Origin: Novakomyces olei
Lineage: Eukaryota > Ascomycota > Novakomycetes > Novakomycetales > Novakomycetaceae
DNA: 64,000 nt
Direction of reading: 5' to 3'
Assembly: GCA_016906335.1 (NCBI GenBank)
Contig: JADEYG010000007.1
Location: 1,504,001-1,568,000, forward strand
The position numbers and the translations under genes were made by a program. The notes beneath the pieces are model-generated. The model worked only from the letters and a program-made list of their open reading frames with translations, had not been told where the DNA came from and did no database searches. Below are positions 46,117 through 59,452 of this stretch, one piece after another (the first letter of the stretch is position 1; every line of letters begins with the position of its first letter).

Positions 46117-46906
46117 TCAGTCATTTTTTGATTGAAATAAATGACTTTGTTCAAATGCCTTATAGGCGGGCCGGTCGAGGCTCTTCTTGGCGACGTCGAT
46201 ATCGGTTCGTATATCCCGTATTAAAGCTTCCTTTGACACATAATCATACTCTGGTCTAATATAACCTAAAAACAATACGCGTATCGTGGAACCATAAAAG
46301 TCCTTTTCGAAAGATTTCATTATATGAATTTCCTTGACGTAAGAGAAGAATACAGAAATGTTTAAACCCAAAAAAAATAAAAAGATAGAAAAAAAAATAG
46401 GGCAGAGAAAAGAGTTAAACAAAGGCAAAACCAGTTAAAGAGAAAAGCTCCTTAAACTCCAAAGGCAATACACCAAAACGTAATGGGAATAGACTTGATT
46501 TAACGAATAATTACCACTGCGCGTTTCTCATTATGGTAGAAAGGATTCCATCCACAGCTGGCGACGTAAACAAAGTCAGTAAAAATACTCAGAGTAGCTA
46601 ACATATCATTGGGAGCACAGGACCGTCTGCAATCTGTGCAAAGCCATAGTAAACGCCGCTCGGCTGTTGTGCTAAAACCGCAGGTATATCATCATCGCTA
46701 ATATTCGCAGTCGGAATCCCTAATTCTTTCGAGCCACGGCCAAATCCGTGCACCACTGTGCCTTGGATGCTTATAGGAAAAGGCTCATTTGGATTTTCAG
46801 GGCCGGCAATTGAAGGCCGGTCCTTTGCGTCTAGAGGCGGTACTCCCATACTACTCTGTCCGCCGCCTTTTCTATAATGTTGGAGTATATTTGTTATATG
46901 CTCCAT
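46117..46906 (-). CDS. FMN1: Riboflavin kinase Fmn1, with an apparent AT-AC intron
   Basis: Phosphorylates riboflavin to FMN. Exons on the minus strand: 46906-46607, 46565-46515 and 46332-46117 (188 residues). An N-terminal extension of about 45 residues precedes the kinase fold: [20 protein letters not shown] (flavin/ATP-binding PTAN motif), [15 protein letters not shown] joined to [17 protein letters not shown], then [14 protein letters not shown] and [19 protein letters not shown]. The join [14 protein letters not shown] needs removal of 46606-46566, which starts ATATGT and ends TTTAC. No GT-AG choice keeps both flanking motifs. The second intron is a normal GT-AG one. The gene is divergent from the FAS1 gene across a telobox-bearing spacer. 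Confidence 0.9.
46566..46606 (-). other. 41-nt intron with AT-AC ends in FMN1
   Basis: On the minus strand it begins ATATGT and ends TACTGACTTTGTTTAC. The 5' end is the common GTATGT donor with G1 changed to A. A TACTGAC branch-like site lies 9 nt before the end, and the last base is C instead of G. It lacks the U12 donor ATATCCTT and U12 branch site. Confidence 0.75.
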
Positions 46907-47199
46907 ATTACTTGATCCAGAAATTAGGGTTAGGGTTAACCTTCCGTATATTACGGTCTAACCTCTTCATAGTGTATCGAGCCTTGGTAACATGGTATAA
47001 ACCTTGTACAAAAATAAGGTTACTTGATGTGTAAAACTGGCGAAACTTCGAATTGTATACATTATACATTGCTTAGTATGTGAACAAGTATAACTGTGTA
47101 ATTGCTAAACTCCAAGTATGCTCAGAGCACATACATCATACGAAGAATTAACGTGCCAATACCTCAGATCTAGAGCCAAGCGAGCCAAGCAAAGCAAGC
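46907..47199. promoter_or_regulatory. Divergent promoter FMN1/FAS1-protein with double telobox
   Basis: TTAGGGTTAGGGTTAAC lies at about 46924-46940, only some 18 bp from the FMN1 start codon. No gene is seen in the 293 bp. Confidence 0.55.
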
Positions 47200-47931
47200 A
47201 TGAAAGCATCAACGACGTTCTTTGTATTGGGCCTTTTCGGTATTGTATCTGCGCAGCTTATTGTTCCAAACGTCTATGGCGAGCACGAGCACCGTCCTGA
47301 GCCGGAGCAGTTGAGAGCCTTAGACAAACTCGCCCAGCTGAGAGAAGCCGCAGTGCAGGAAGAAGCTAGCCGTGGGAAGGACGATTATCGAATTCTGCCC
47401 ATGGACGGATCTACGCCTTCGGGCGCGAATGCAAATCGTTTGCTATGTGACGTACTGCCTTCAGAGCGATCTGTATCTATCTACTTTGATCTTCTCATGT
47501 CGGAGTACAATCTGGTAAGTGCTCCAATTTAACTGTACGATTAACGTAAATCCTAGGCGGATCGCATCCGTAACCAAAAGCAAAATAGCACGTTACTGGT
47601 TCCCAGCAATTTAGCGATTCAATCATTGGGATATAAGCCGTGGCAACCTCCCCAGACGGGAAACTCTATTGGGCAGGATCGGGAGAATGTATTATCCGAG
47701 GACGAAGCTCAGTCCAATATTCGGGAGTTTGTTTCGCGTCACATTGTCCCGGTGTCTCCTCTTTTGGAAGGTCGGCAATATCCTTCAATGAGTCAGTCTT
47801 CGCGCCAAATTTCTTTTGCAAGGACCGATGATGGCTCCATATACGTCAACCCGGGAAGTCGTAAAATGCTCAAGAAGCTGGCGACTTCAAACGGAGAGGT
47901 GTGGATTATTGATGGCGTACTTGACGTTTAA
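47200..47931 (+). CDS. Secreted or vacuolar FAS1 (fasciclin)-domain protein
   Basis: 229 residues from exons 47200-47514 and 47557-47931. A signal peptide (MKASTTFFVLGLFGIVSA) is followed by a Glu/Arg-rich spacer and a single FAS1 domain: SVSIYFDLLMSEYNLADRI, STLLVPSNLAIQSLGYKPW, NIREFVSRHIV and the closing GEVWIIDGVLDV. Fungal FAS1 proteins act in adhesion, at the wall or in the vacuole; the role here is not readable. No membrane anchor follows the domain. The 42-nt intron has a GATTAAC branch-like site. Confidence 0.85.
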
Positions 47932-48953
47932 ATAATTTCGGGAATGGTGGGTTACGGTGGCTTTCGTTTATTCGATTATATAGTTTTTGTGCGTTCTTGT
48001 GTTTCGAGAATACATAGGGTATTTCATACTAGGATAGTTTAATTTGATCGCAAAGTCGGGTTGGTAATTTCTCCTATGTAGAGCTCCCGACGTTCACGTA
48101 GAATTTGTAAGCATCAACACGAAGTCGATCAGTTAACCCTAAGGGAGGTGCTCTTTATGAGCACGGAGGGCTCCTTTTTCTCAATTGCTGCATTTCTTTA
48201 ATTAGATTAATTGATTACTATAGATAAATACTGACAATGTTTCACCTCGTTTACGCGCTGATGCAAATACCGAATACCGTGCCGATTCTAGTGATCTTCT
48301 AGCCTATAAATAACAGAAGCTTGTTTGTCTACACAACTGTAAATGGTACCAAAACTAGAATATTCAAATAGCTTTTGTATTTATTTGGCCAATTTATGTA
48401 GAATTGATTAACACCTATAATCAAAGAATTCGGCCGAATACGAAAAAAAGCGACAGTTTTCCTGAGCGTGGCATTTTCCCCGTTTTCTCTTTCAATTTAC
48501 AGACTGTATACTATGCACCTTTCTCAACACACTATTGCACTCGCCATTAAGTCCGTTCACTAAATCTTCGGTCCCCTTTTGATCGATTACCATACTTAAA
48601 AAAACCCTATTCATATTCGTCTGGTCTAGTACCGGTTGACAGCTCATATAATAATAATAATGGCTCATATTACGATTAAAGGAAGGGCTGGCAATTGATG
48701 ACAGATGACAGCAAATACGTCTGGAACGTCTTGTATGGAACTTTTGCTATAGTAAATGGGCAAGAAACAAAAGGCCCGGTAGAGGCACATTAAGCAGGAG
48801 TTCAAAAATATGGGGGGTTTCCTTGTGTTTTTTGGATTTTAAAGGTTCTGGCAGGTCTTTAGTTCCGATGCTCTGTGCACGGGTTTGATTTGGATAGTTT
48901 AATCGAGCGTGAACTTGCTGGATACTAGCAATTGATACAGGAGAGGAAGAAAA
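47932..48953. other. 1-kb spacer FAS1-protein to neurofibromin
   Basis: The longest gene-free stretch in the window. It contains TTAACCCTAA at about 48134, a small hairpin GTGCTC/GAGCAC at 48149-48165, and a second copy of ATTCGGCCGAAT at about 48427. A TGATGA box at about 48697 has no CTGA partner at snoRNA distance. No coding gene is recognised. Confidence 0.5.
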
Positions 48954-51900
48954 ATGGCGCGATCGGCTTTACGTAGTTTGCTGCACCGTCTGCGCATTTA
49001 TGTAAGATTTGGCCCTGAAGGCTCTGTTTGGTGGTTTACTTTGCTAACAGAAATATAGCTTGATCGATTTGTCTCCAGCGACGATGAAGAGCAGCTGCGC
49101 GAGCTTGAAGAAATTTCTGAAATATTGAGAATTAGCGCACGCCGCCAGATAAATCTAGTTTTGCAAACTCTAACGTCGTTGCTTGAACATTATGGCAAAG
49201 TAAGTCGGATGATGTTGAAGAGCTTAAACATTGAATATTGTCGTATTCGTTCCATTTATTTATGGCTTCTCTGATTTGTACTCTTATGTTATTTTGTTCA
49301 GTGACTAACTCTAAAAAAGAGACTGGATACGGGGGATACTCAAACAGAAACGTCTCAGCGATCCACTTATCTTCTCAAAACCCTCGACGTTTGTTTAATC
49401 TCGCGGTACGAGGGCGTCAAAGATGATGTACATCCTCCAGATCCTATTTCGGCCGCCCTTTTACGATATTCGTTAAACACGTTTCTCGATGTATATCGCA
49501 TATCTGGAGCCGACCAGAGCTACCGTCAAATTGGGGTGACCTACGGCCACTCTTCTGTGTTTGCAAAGGCTACTCTTTTTGCAGACGAAGGTACAAAGGC
49601 GCTGTGCAACTGTCTTCAAACTTTGTCCTTGCTCGAACCTAATGAGTGCCATCAATATTGTATGGAGCAAATATCGTCGCTGCAATCTAGTCAGAAAGTG
49701 TTTAATTCACTATCGATTGAAGACTGGCGAGATCATCTCGGAGTATTGCTTATAAATTTTATGCATTTCGATGTCCAGATGATCAGTGTCTTGTTAGCGG
49801 AAGTCATAAAGACTTACCGGGCTTTAAAATATTCTGTGAAAGCTTTATTAAACTTCGCTATTGAGAAGGCCGTCTGGAATTCTTTAGAGAACAGCCGAAC
49901 TAATTCAGCGTCAATATTCACCGCATCGCCGCAGTCGCGAGAAAGCTTTGAAAGCTTTTGGAGAATCATACTTAATCAAGTAGACTCTGGGAAACATGTT
50001 GAAGTGTACTGGGGTGTGCTGTGCCAGTTCCAGCTAGTTCTTGCGATTGATCGGCCTTCGTCAAAAGAATCGATTCCTGCGTTAGACGCTTTGATAAGCA
50101 CGTTACAAAAGAACTTGAACGCGAATTCAAACCCACAGCTCGAAATACCATCCCTAATTGGACTAACAAATATCTGCCGGGCTGGATTGTCGCGAAGTCT
50201 GGCTAAAGACACGCCCTTGCATGCTTGCGTAAACAGGGCATCTATAATCATCAGAGGGTATTTCGAAAAGTATGAGGGCTCGGGTGGGAATGAAGCTCTC
50301 GAGGTTGACGCAATGGTTTTTTGTTTTCTGCATTGTATAAGGAGACGGGATACCGACAAGTTTGCGGAGGCTTTTGAATCAAGGCCTTTTACAAACAAGC
50401 ACTCGATAATGATCCTGTCGGCTATACAAATTTATGAAATGAATGCTCGAAAGCCGTTTTCTGGGATCAGCTATGATATCATTAACTTTACTACTTTGTT
50501 TCTCAGGCGGTTTGCGCTGCAAGTGTTGAACGAAGCCCCAGCACCACAAGAGTCAAAGTCAGTTGCCTCCTCAATACACCGTATATCTTCCTCTGCGTCA
50601 TCAGTCGAGGCATCTACTCTTGCAAATTTAGAACGGATGTCTCTTTCAACAAACTCCTCTTCAAAAAGCTCCAAAAAGCTGAAAGACGTTGTGGTCATTA
50701 CAGAGTTTTGGATCCGAATGCCCAGTGCTCTCGACAGATCGGACGAGTACCATAGCGAGCCTGAACTTCTAAATGCGGAATTTTTGACGTGCTTTAGCCT
50801 ATTGAAGGCCTGCCTTGAGTACCCGTACGAAGAAGTATTTCGTAATGCGCTTGTAATCTTGGAAAAACTTAAGCAGCGATCAGGTTTTCGAGATTGCTTT
50901 GCAAAGTACAATATTGACGCAGAAGTGAAAAGAATGCTTTCGTCTCTGCTGGCAGCGGTGTTGGAGCTTGTGTTGAGGCTTCCCCTATCTGATCCTTCCG
51001 TAAGCCATGCGCTTTTAGTAGCAAGGTCTTATTTTTCATGTATATCTTCCATGAAAACGCTGGACAATTGGGATGTCTTTGATACCGCGTCCCGTGTCAG
51101 AGTCTTTGAATCAGCCTTGCTTTTAGCCTTGTGCTCTGGCCGACAGCAGAATATTATAGACGCTGTTGAATGCTTCAAGTACGCTGCGAATCATGATCAT
51201 TCTGTAGCAGCTTCAGAAATTCTTGAGAGCGAATCAATTGATCCTGATTATTCAATGAAAAATTTTTTGACTTATTCAAAACTAGCGTCGGAAGAGCATT
51301 TGATTACCGGCAAAGTATATTTATTGAAGAGGATACGGCGAGTTCTACAGCAAGCAACTTTGGTAGGTCTGGGCCCGATTTATGCTTGGACTGAAGCGTT
51401 CTACCGTTGGCTTAAACACTCGATGATTGTAAAGAGTTTAACGGAGAAAGATTTGAACGACCTGCCAAAGAATACGTATTTGTCCAAGATCTTGAGCGAA
51501 TGGGAAAATTATCTCGGACTTCTGGCTTCAATGGGAGGCGCTTTGACATCGAAAGGTCTTCAAGAGGTTCCTGAAGAATTATTACAAAAAGTCAAGAGTG
51601 CCAATCCTCCAGGGGACGTGACTGACGGGTTAAGTTGTATATACTCCTTTTTACTTGCGGTAAAGGACTTTTTGTTTTGCCCTAATGGAATCGTGCGCGA
51701 ATATACACGGGCTATAATAAAATTCGATCTTCATTCGGCTCTTGTTGTCATTTTCATCTCTGTTCTTGAAAAAGGATTGCATGATAGACTGGTGAGAGAA
51801 CCTCAGATCTTTCTGGGTCCGAAAAATCTTGTTTTACTAGAACAAGTTATATCCGTTTTGATTGTATTGCTTGGTCATTCGCCCGAGTCTATGACGCCGG

Positions 51901-54900
51901 CACGGTACATTAATGACGGCATTTTGTTGGAAAGTATAGCCTCTTTTATTCAGTCAAAGGTGCCCCATGGAAGCGAAAGGCTCCGAATTCATTTCTGTGA
52001 GCTCTGTATAATACTGGTACAAAAGTCTAATGGGTTTGCTCTGCTGCGGGATATTCAGATACATCGCAGTATAATGGCACACGTACGAAGCTGGGCACAG
52101 CTTGATGAAGACGTACATGAGTGGAGAACAATAATGGCTGAAGGTGGCAAGAACGCAACAAATTTACGGGCTCATAGAGAATTGGTCTGTGAGGCGCTTT
52201 TTGCTGTTGCCTCGCTCCTGCAATCATTGCATGTTCGCTCTTCTACCACCACGCCTAGGCCAGAGTCATCAAAGTATATTGAGGATGATATTAAAATGTA
52301 CGCTCAAAAATTTAAGGATGCTCTTGGCCTGTGCCAGAGCATAAAGGAGATGCGCAAGTCTCCGGATGTTGTTAACGATAACGAACGCAAGGCCGTCATG
52401 GAGCTACAAAAAGACGTGGACAAGCTGAGAAACGCTGTTGTTTTAGGGCTAAAGAATCTCTTTAGAGCCGATTTGGAGGCAACTTTGAACGAAACTCAAG
52501 ACATTGCATTGAGCCATCAAGAATTTTTTCGGTCTGTATTCGTTGAGGCTCTAGTGTCGAGCCTGCAGACGTCGAATGATATGACAGGCGTCCTCAAACA
52601 GGACGTGGACAGTCTTATCGATCTTATTTGCGAGCCACGGCTTGCACTGGCTCTGCTCATGAGCTGCTCCATTAAGGACGCTTCCACACTAGGGAAGGCT
52701 TTTGCCAAAGTCCTCGGTATTAAAGGCCAGTCTTCCATAATTTTCAAAACAATTATTCGCATGGAGTTTTGCGAGAAAAGCTCAGAGGCAGATGTCTTTC
52801 GAGGAAATACGATTTACTCAAAAGTCCTGTTTTCCTTTGCCTCTCTTGTGGGCCACGATTATCTAAAAGATGTTGTAAACTCATTGCTGGATACTTATTC
52901 TAGCCTTGAGCCAACCTACTTTGAATTGGATCCAGATAGACTGTCGTCCGGAGAGGATTTAGTTGCGAATCAGAAAATTGCTCGACAAATCTGCGAAAGC
53001 TTTATACACAAACTGTGCTCTTCTGTGAATCGAATGCCCCTTCAAATCAGGGCAATATGCTACTTTATATCTCAGAATGCAATGTCCAAGTTTCCGTCTT
53101 CTCAATTGGCCTGTGTTGGGGCGTTCATCTTCCTGCGGTTTATCTGTCCTGCTATTGTCTCGCCTCAGGAGAACAAGGCACATGGACGAAGGTTTACCAG
53201 TATCAGAGCACGCAGAGGTCTGCTCTATATCGCGAAAATTATGCAGAGCCTGGCCATCAATGTTCTTTTTGGTCCGAAGGAGCCATTCATGGAACCCATG
53301 AATGATTTTCTAGTCAAAAATTTTGACAAATTGTCGTTCTTCTTGAAGTCCATCACATCGATTGAGTCTAATCAGCCAGCGCCCAAAGTCAGTATTGAAG
53401 CGTTAACAACGGTTGACGAAATGAACTTGCACAAAATCATATTTAACGAAAGATTAAAGATTTGCGAGAAGCTTAAAGACGCTAGTCAAGAACTGTCAGC
53501 AGACCTCCCATCAACGTCCACGTCTGTGGATGAATTGCTGCGAACATTTTTGAATATGCTGCAGGATGTCGGGCCCCCACTATACCTGGCTGTTGATTCG
53601 GGTGAGCATTCAGAAAAGCTGCTCCTGACGGAGGACACGCGAGAGCCTTGGAAGAAGTATTTGATGCAGTTTACAGAAAAGGCGCAAGTGGTAAAGGACC
53701 GCAAAAACATTGTGTACCGAACATGCGACTCAAAAGCAGGGAACCCCGTAATTTACTCTGTGCTCGAGATCTTTGACAATAAAAGTATGCACGCAAGCTC
53801 TCTAATATTCCAGTTTTTATCGTGCTTGGAGACAGTGATAGACGGACCGTTTGAGATGCTGATAGACGCGACGTCTTATGGAAGCCGCTGTGATATTCCG
53901 AGCCAGTATGTACAGCTACTGTTCTCACTGCTGCCCGCCCGATTTTTCGACAATTGCCGAATGGTTTACATACTAAACGTGAACACTCTATTTCGACGCA
54001 AGTGTAAGAAATACTTGCGCAACCTTTCTTTGCCAAATATTTCCAAACAGCAGATTATATTTGCCACTGACCCGCGCGAATTGGACGCTTACTTGGACGT
54101 TGCTAAAGTCAAATGGTCCGAGATTGTCACTACACTGCAAAATACAAAAGGAGTCGTGTTCCGTAACGTGGCAAGAACAAGTCAGTCACGGACGGTTGTG
54201 CCAGTGGAGATTGTTGTTGGCCAAAAGTACCTTCAAATTAAATCCCTTAAGCCTCACGAGCTTTTCAATGGCCGCCAGGGAGCACTGCATGAGGTATTCC
54301 CTATTGGCAGTGTCGAGAATATCCAGAGAAGTGCTTCTTCTGACTCGCCGGACTTTGTGATTCTGCTAGAAGGAGGCTCTCTGAGCATAAACCTCAGTTC
54401 CAGGAAACTCAATGCTATTGTATCAACTATTCGAGAAGCACAGTTCGGTTGGAGAGACCTCTACCAAAACAAACAGGGCCACGACGAATTAAATTTATCA
54501 AACAAGCTGGAAACGTTCGTTCTCAATCTGTGCTTTGCCAGCTTTGCCCTAAATTCGCCCTCGCTGTCGATGGAGTGCGTCAGTCTGGTTTCCCTTTTGT
54601 TTGATGGTGGAGTGAGCAACAGTTCAACCCCCAAAATAGAGCTGAATTCTGCGAATATGGCGGTAAACGATTCCCGTATTGCCATTTCATTGGCCTGTGA
54701 GTTTGCAGAAAAGCGACAGGACTTGACGATAGGCTATCTGATAGAATTCTTTTCACAGTTTGGAAGCCTGAGCGACGCTGAACTCAATCTAGCCTCGTAC
54801 TACCTTGTGCCCTGGTTCGAAAACTTGCACCTTTTTTGTGCTGGAGCAAATCAAAAAATATCTGCCATCCGGCTTATCCTCCGTAACCTCGTCAACCTGT

Positions 54901-56750
54901 GCATTAAAAACAAGAGCGTGCAAAACATGTACCTTTACAATGTGTGGTCGTGCATTGCAAAGCAGCCAGTCTTGTGCGAAGTGCTCGTCAATGAGCTGTG
55001 CCAGTACGGACTTAGTTTGGGAGCCGATTCACCACAGACTATATTCATTAGCCAAGTCTTTACGCACGCGGATATTGCGGGCATTAGAGGACGTATTATT
55101 TCTCGGCTGAGAAAGGCGGTGTCCAAATGCTCAAATCAGCCAACTGCGCTCTTGATGGACAATCCGTACTGGAACGAAATCTCTCTGCTGCTTTATTTCT
55201 CCAAGGACCTGACGTTTTCCAGTCGGCTGCAGGGCCACATTTACCTAGCGGATATTGTCTTTATCATTGTGATGACCGCCGGGTGTGGGAACCTGGATAC
55301 CCGAGAATGGGCCTGCAAGTTGGCAGAAAACAGTCTGGAGAGTATTTCAAATGGAAACGTTCTGTCCCCGGACAAGTACCTGATTCTGCAGAAACACTAT
55401 ACAGACTTTCTGGAGGCCAAAAAAGTTCTCTTTGGACTGCCGCTGACAGTAAATCAAATGATCGATTTGCGCTTTGACTCCAAGGACACGATATCCCTGG
55501 AAACACTGGACTCGCTTTGCCAAAAGCTGCTACGTTTCCTCCACCATTCATCGCTGAATCATCATTTAGAAGATTTCATGTACGCCCGACTCACGTCTTA
55601 CGTCGTCTCTTCTATGTTTGAGTCGAATCCACCCATTCAAACACGGTGCTTTTGCCTGTTTGGCAGGATGTCCTTTTGCGAAGTGGACGAGAATATAATC
55701 ACAGGTATCCTGGACCAGTTGCACGTTGCCCTGAGCAACCTTGAAGAGTCAAACTCTGTTTTGTTGGAAAGCATTATATTCTGCCTGGCAAGAACGGTAG
55801 AGAAAATGAAAAAGCAATTGCCCTGCTTGCCCGTGCTCTACTGGATCTCTTTGACTCTTATGCACGGGTCAAATATAAAAATATACTACCGTGCTCTTGA
55901 CCTTATGGCCTCTGTGCTCTCTGCCCACCTTCGCTTCGATATCGATATCGTGGAAAGCTGCCGTGGCTCGCTTGCAGGCGCGGGGTCCTCTGCCTTTGAA
56001 TCGACCTTGAACGAGATCGTTCAGGTGACACAGATGGACTTTATCAGCGATGTCTACATGGGACTGTCAGCCGTCCTCTACAAGGGTGCCCGTGACCCTT
56101 ATTCGCGAGAGCGAGTAGTCACAGTCACAGGGCTTTGTGTGGACCTTGCCTTCCGCTGGCGGAAGCAGACAGAGTTTGGTGACTCGCTGCCGGACGATCT
56201 GTCCGGGTTCCTGTGCTACATGATTCCGTTCTATGAGCTGAGCGATCGAATTGCCGTAATACTGAAACGAGTGGGTATCTGGCAGGAGAGCGATGGAGGC
56301 GTTCCCAACTCGGTTTACAGCTTCTTTGAGCCCAATTCGCCAAAGACAATGGTGCTGGTAGCAGCTTTCTTGGTGGCAATGGTAAATGTAAGCCAAACAG
56401 AGTATGGCAAGCGATCCATATGTCTTTTCATATCCCATCTTGTGGCCCGAAACAAGCAAATGATCTCGTACATGCTTGATGATCTTTTGCCTTATGTGAA
56501 CCGGCTGCTTATGAACCCGGAGAGCCTTGCTGTTGTGCAAAGCGCCCTGAAACTGAGCAAGGCTATTATCGAAAATCATTTGGATACAATAGAATCCACG
56601 ACTCTTCCACTCAATCAACGAGTACAGCGGTACAAGTTTACTGGGCTCTTGGATAATATTACGTTCCACGGAAGCCGACCCCACACACGGTTCCTTTACC
56701 GGCTTTGTGAAAAGCTGACTGTCAGCGCGTTGTCCACACAAAACACTTGA
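48954..56750 (+). CDS. NF1: Neurofibromin/Ira-type Ras GTPase-activating protein
   Basis: Stimulates GTP hydrolysis by Ras and so damps Ras/cAMP or MAPK signalling. Exons: 48954-49001, 49059-49199 and a giant third exon 49320-56750 (2539 residues). N-terminal and C-terminal HEAT-like helical regions flank a RasGAP domain at about 1110-1400. The arginine finger is Arg1224 in VFRGNTIYSK, and FLRFICPAIVSP carries Arg1336. A Sec14-PH module follows from about 1540 (VIYSVLEIFDNKSMHASS, IDATSYGSRCDIPS). Length and order match human neurofibromin and yeast Ira1/2. The start was set by two short upstream exons that join in frame; the third-exon acceptor is AAAAAAG after a CTAAC branch site. Confidence 0.95.
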
Positions 56751-57041
56751 TTAGTTTGCTTTATTTTTGTTTAATTTTGGGACGGATTGTATGCGTATAT
56801 ATAGTATTATTACCATCCCGTTGCCCGGGATGTTGAGCGGTCAATTAATTGATGATTATGAAATAATTCACATTGAATTATCGATGTAGTTCGAGAAAGA
56901 CGATAAACGACGGCCGGTAAACGACCATTTCAAAGTGACGGCAAAATATAGGGTTAAAAACCCGGCTGAAATACTCATGAAACCTTGTTTAAAATATTAT
57001 TTAAAGCCGACTACAGTCTATGTACATTTGTCGAGTGCCGC
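56751..57041. other. Tail-to-tail spacer neurofibromin/MHF2 with hairpin
   Basis: A 7-bp perfect hairpin CATCCCG/CGGGATG (56814-56832, loop TTGCC) and one AGGGTTAAAAACCC motif near 56951. Confidence 0.55.
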
Positions 57042-57348
57042 TTAGCTAAAGTCCAAACATAATCCAGCGGCAATTCGTTCCAAGTCTTCTACGTCGAGAA
57101 AAGAGCCCGACGATTCAGACTCGTGCTGTCCAGCAGCTCGCCTTGAGATTAGTCTTTTTGTGCAGTCAGAGAACAAGATACCATATAGCCTCGCGAGTAA
57201 ACAAGTAAAGGTACTCTGAACACAGCTCAAGTGCGGGATGCGATATTCGCGTGCTTTTCGAGCTATCAAAGAAAAGGCTCATAATACGCGCAACAGTTTC
57301 CGGCGGCAATTTTGTGCTGTCCTCCGCAATGGCAACTTGATCTGCCAT
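57042..57348 (-). CDS. MHF2: MHF2/CENP-X histone-fold protein
   Basis: Small histone-fold partner of MHF1/CENP-S, acting with FANCM/Mph1-type helicases at stalled forks and at the inner kinetochore. Exons on the minus strand: 57348-57182 and 57141-57042 (88 residues). ETVARIMSLFFDSSKSTRIS and LELCSEYLYLFTREAIWRAA form the first helices. The ending VEDLERIAAGLCLDF matches the family's DxDQLEKxxPQLLLDF. The join REAI-W-RAAGQHE uses the acceptor CTCAAG; the nearer AAAAAG acceptor would create a stop. Start at the ATG after an in-frame GTG. Such short genes are easily missed. Confidence 0.85.
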
Positions 57349-57573
57349 TTGCACGCGTTCGTTGGCCGCGTGGGGATTGTCGCAGTTGATTGTCGCGTAC
57401 GCTCTACTGCAATCTTACTTGTATATATTCTAATATATGTATTAACCCTAACTAACCATAACCCTAATCACGACATTTACTGAATGCTGATGGGCAGCAT
57501 TCGTGGAGACTGTGAAATTATTATGCAGCCATGTATTCTATGCACAAGCCCGTACGAGCATTGCCGCGTTGTA
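57349..57573. promoter_or_regulatory. MHF2 promoter with telobox pair
   Basis: TTAACCCTAACTAACC and ATAACCCTAATC lie at 57442-57468, about 95-120 bp upstream of the MHF2 start. The spacer is only 225 bp and also contains the GTR2 3' end. Confidence 0.55.
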
Positions 57574-58859
57574 CTATTTGGATACAAACAAATCCTGAAT
57601 GGCGCTCTGTACACACTGCACATTGTACTCCAGGAACCCCGTCCGTTTTAAGCTTTCGTTTCGCAATATACACAATAAAGCTAGGTATCTTTTGAGATTA
57701 GCAGCGGCACAAAACAGTCGCATACCCATTCAGTTCCCGTAAGTAGACGGCCAATCCGTTTCCAAGTTGGATTATTGAGGACGCATCAGTGCGGTAATTT
57801 GGATCATCGTGGTGATCGCCGGGCTCGTACGTTTGGCTGCTCGGTCTAAAGTTAAGTTTGCAGTTCTTTGGACAGTACAAATACCCGTATATTGAGGAGA
57901 CATCGATTATAACATCAATATAATCGGAGCAGACTTCATAGCTCTGCAAATCCACCGGCGACGAGTCTGTTGCAATATAAATTTTGGTTTGTATATCGAA
58001 TAAAAAGGCTTTTTCAACGGCAGAATTCTGGAAATCAGCACAAATGGCTTCAACAAATCAGATACTATATATGTAAACGTACAGAGCAGAAAATGTTTAA
58101 TAAATTCTCGAGCGTTGGTAGTTGTGGGATCAATTTTTGAATCACTTTGGAGAAAGCTTCAAAGATAGAATGGTCAAAGATGCTTGTGAGGTAAAATGAC
58201 ATTTGTATATCCTCATAACCGGCATCCGCAAGCTCGTCCTGAACTCGCTGCTGAATATCGCGCTGAATATCGATCTTGTAGTCGTCCGAAAGCCCATCGA
58301 CTTTGTGGATGAAAATCTCGATATGAATCTCTGGATTTATAGAGTAAGCCCTGACTATGGTCGAGTGTAGTCGCACAAGCGCATCGTAATATTCGTCCTG
58401 GGTTCGTGAGAATTTTGGTTACACTTCCATGCCCATACCTGCGCGTCGATAATGTATATGAGAGCACCTATATGACCAAAAATTGCATCAAAATCAAAAG
58501 TAGGATCAAAGAAATTGAGCTGCCCCGGAAAGTCCCATACTTGAAAGTCGATAAACGAGCTATACGTGAGCCGCTGTTGTACTGATTCGAGAATTGTTAC
58601 CTTATCTGATCTTTATTGATACGGTTCGTAGATTCTAAAAAGAGTGTTTCATTTGGTGCTAATTTATGAAACACAACCTTGAGCCGATTAGAAAAGCACC
58701 CAAAAGTTCAATTACCTTTTGAATACTGGATTTCCCGCTCCTTGAGCCGGTTAGCGACATGCATCAAGTCTCGAATTCTTACCTTCTCAGCCCCATTAGC
58801 AAAAGACGGGGCCGGTCGTCGTCCCCGTCAGTGAGATTCAGGTCGCCTCTTGAAGCCAT
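57574..58859 (-). CDS. GTR2: Rag GTPase Gtr2 (RagC/D)
   Basis: Pairs with Gtr1/RagA on the vacuole to signal amino-acid sufficiency to TORC1. Exons on the minus strand: 58859-58783, 58740-58716 (25 nt), 58677-58601, 58559-58439, 58397-58083, 58027-57726 and 57688-57574 (343 residues). P-loop GLRRSGKSS at 23-31, [11 protein letters not shown] (G3), [20 protein letters not shown] (G4, HKVD) and [18 protein letters not shown] (G5 region). The C-terminal roadblock domain follows ([40 protein letters not shown]). The last exon gives [20 protein letters not shown]. All junctions keep frame. Confidence 0.94.

Positions 58860-59452
<593 letters not shown>

Noticed and set aside
46500-46620. FMN1 as a frameshifted pseudogene
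   Set aside because: All kinase motifs are intact on both sides and a single 41-nt AT-AC excision restores them exactly; a sequencing error remains possible but less economical.
46924-46940. TTAGGGTTAGGG as a telomere end or telomere scar
   Set aside because: Only two units, inside a gene-dense region; better read as a promoter motif.
48690-48720. Possible C/D snoRNA (TGATGA) upstream of neurofibromin
   Set aside because: No CTGA D box or terminal stem at a suitable distance.
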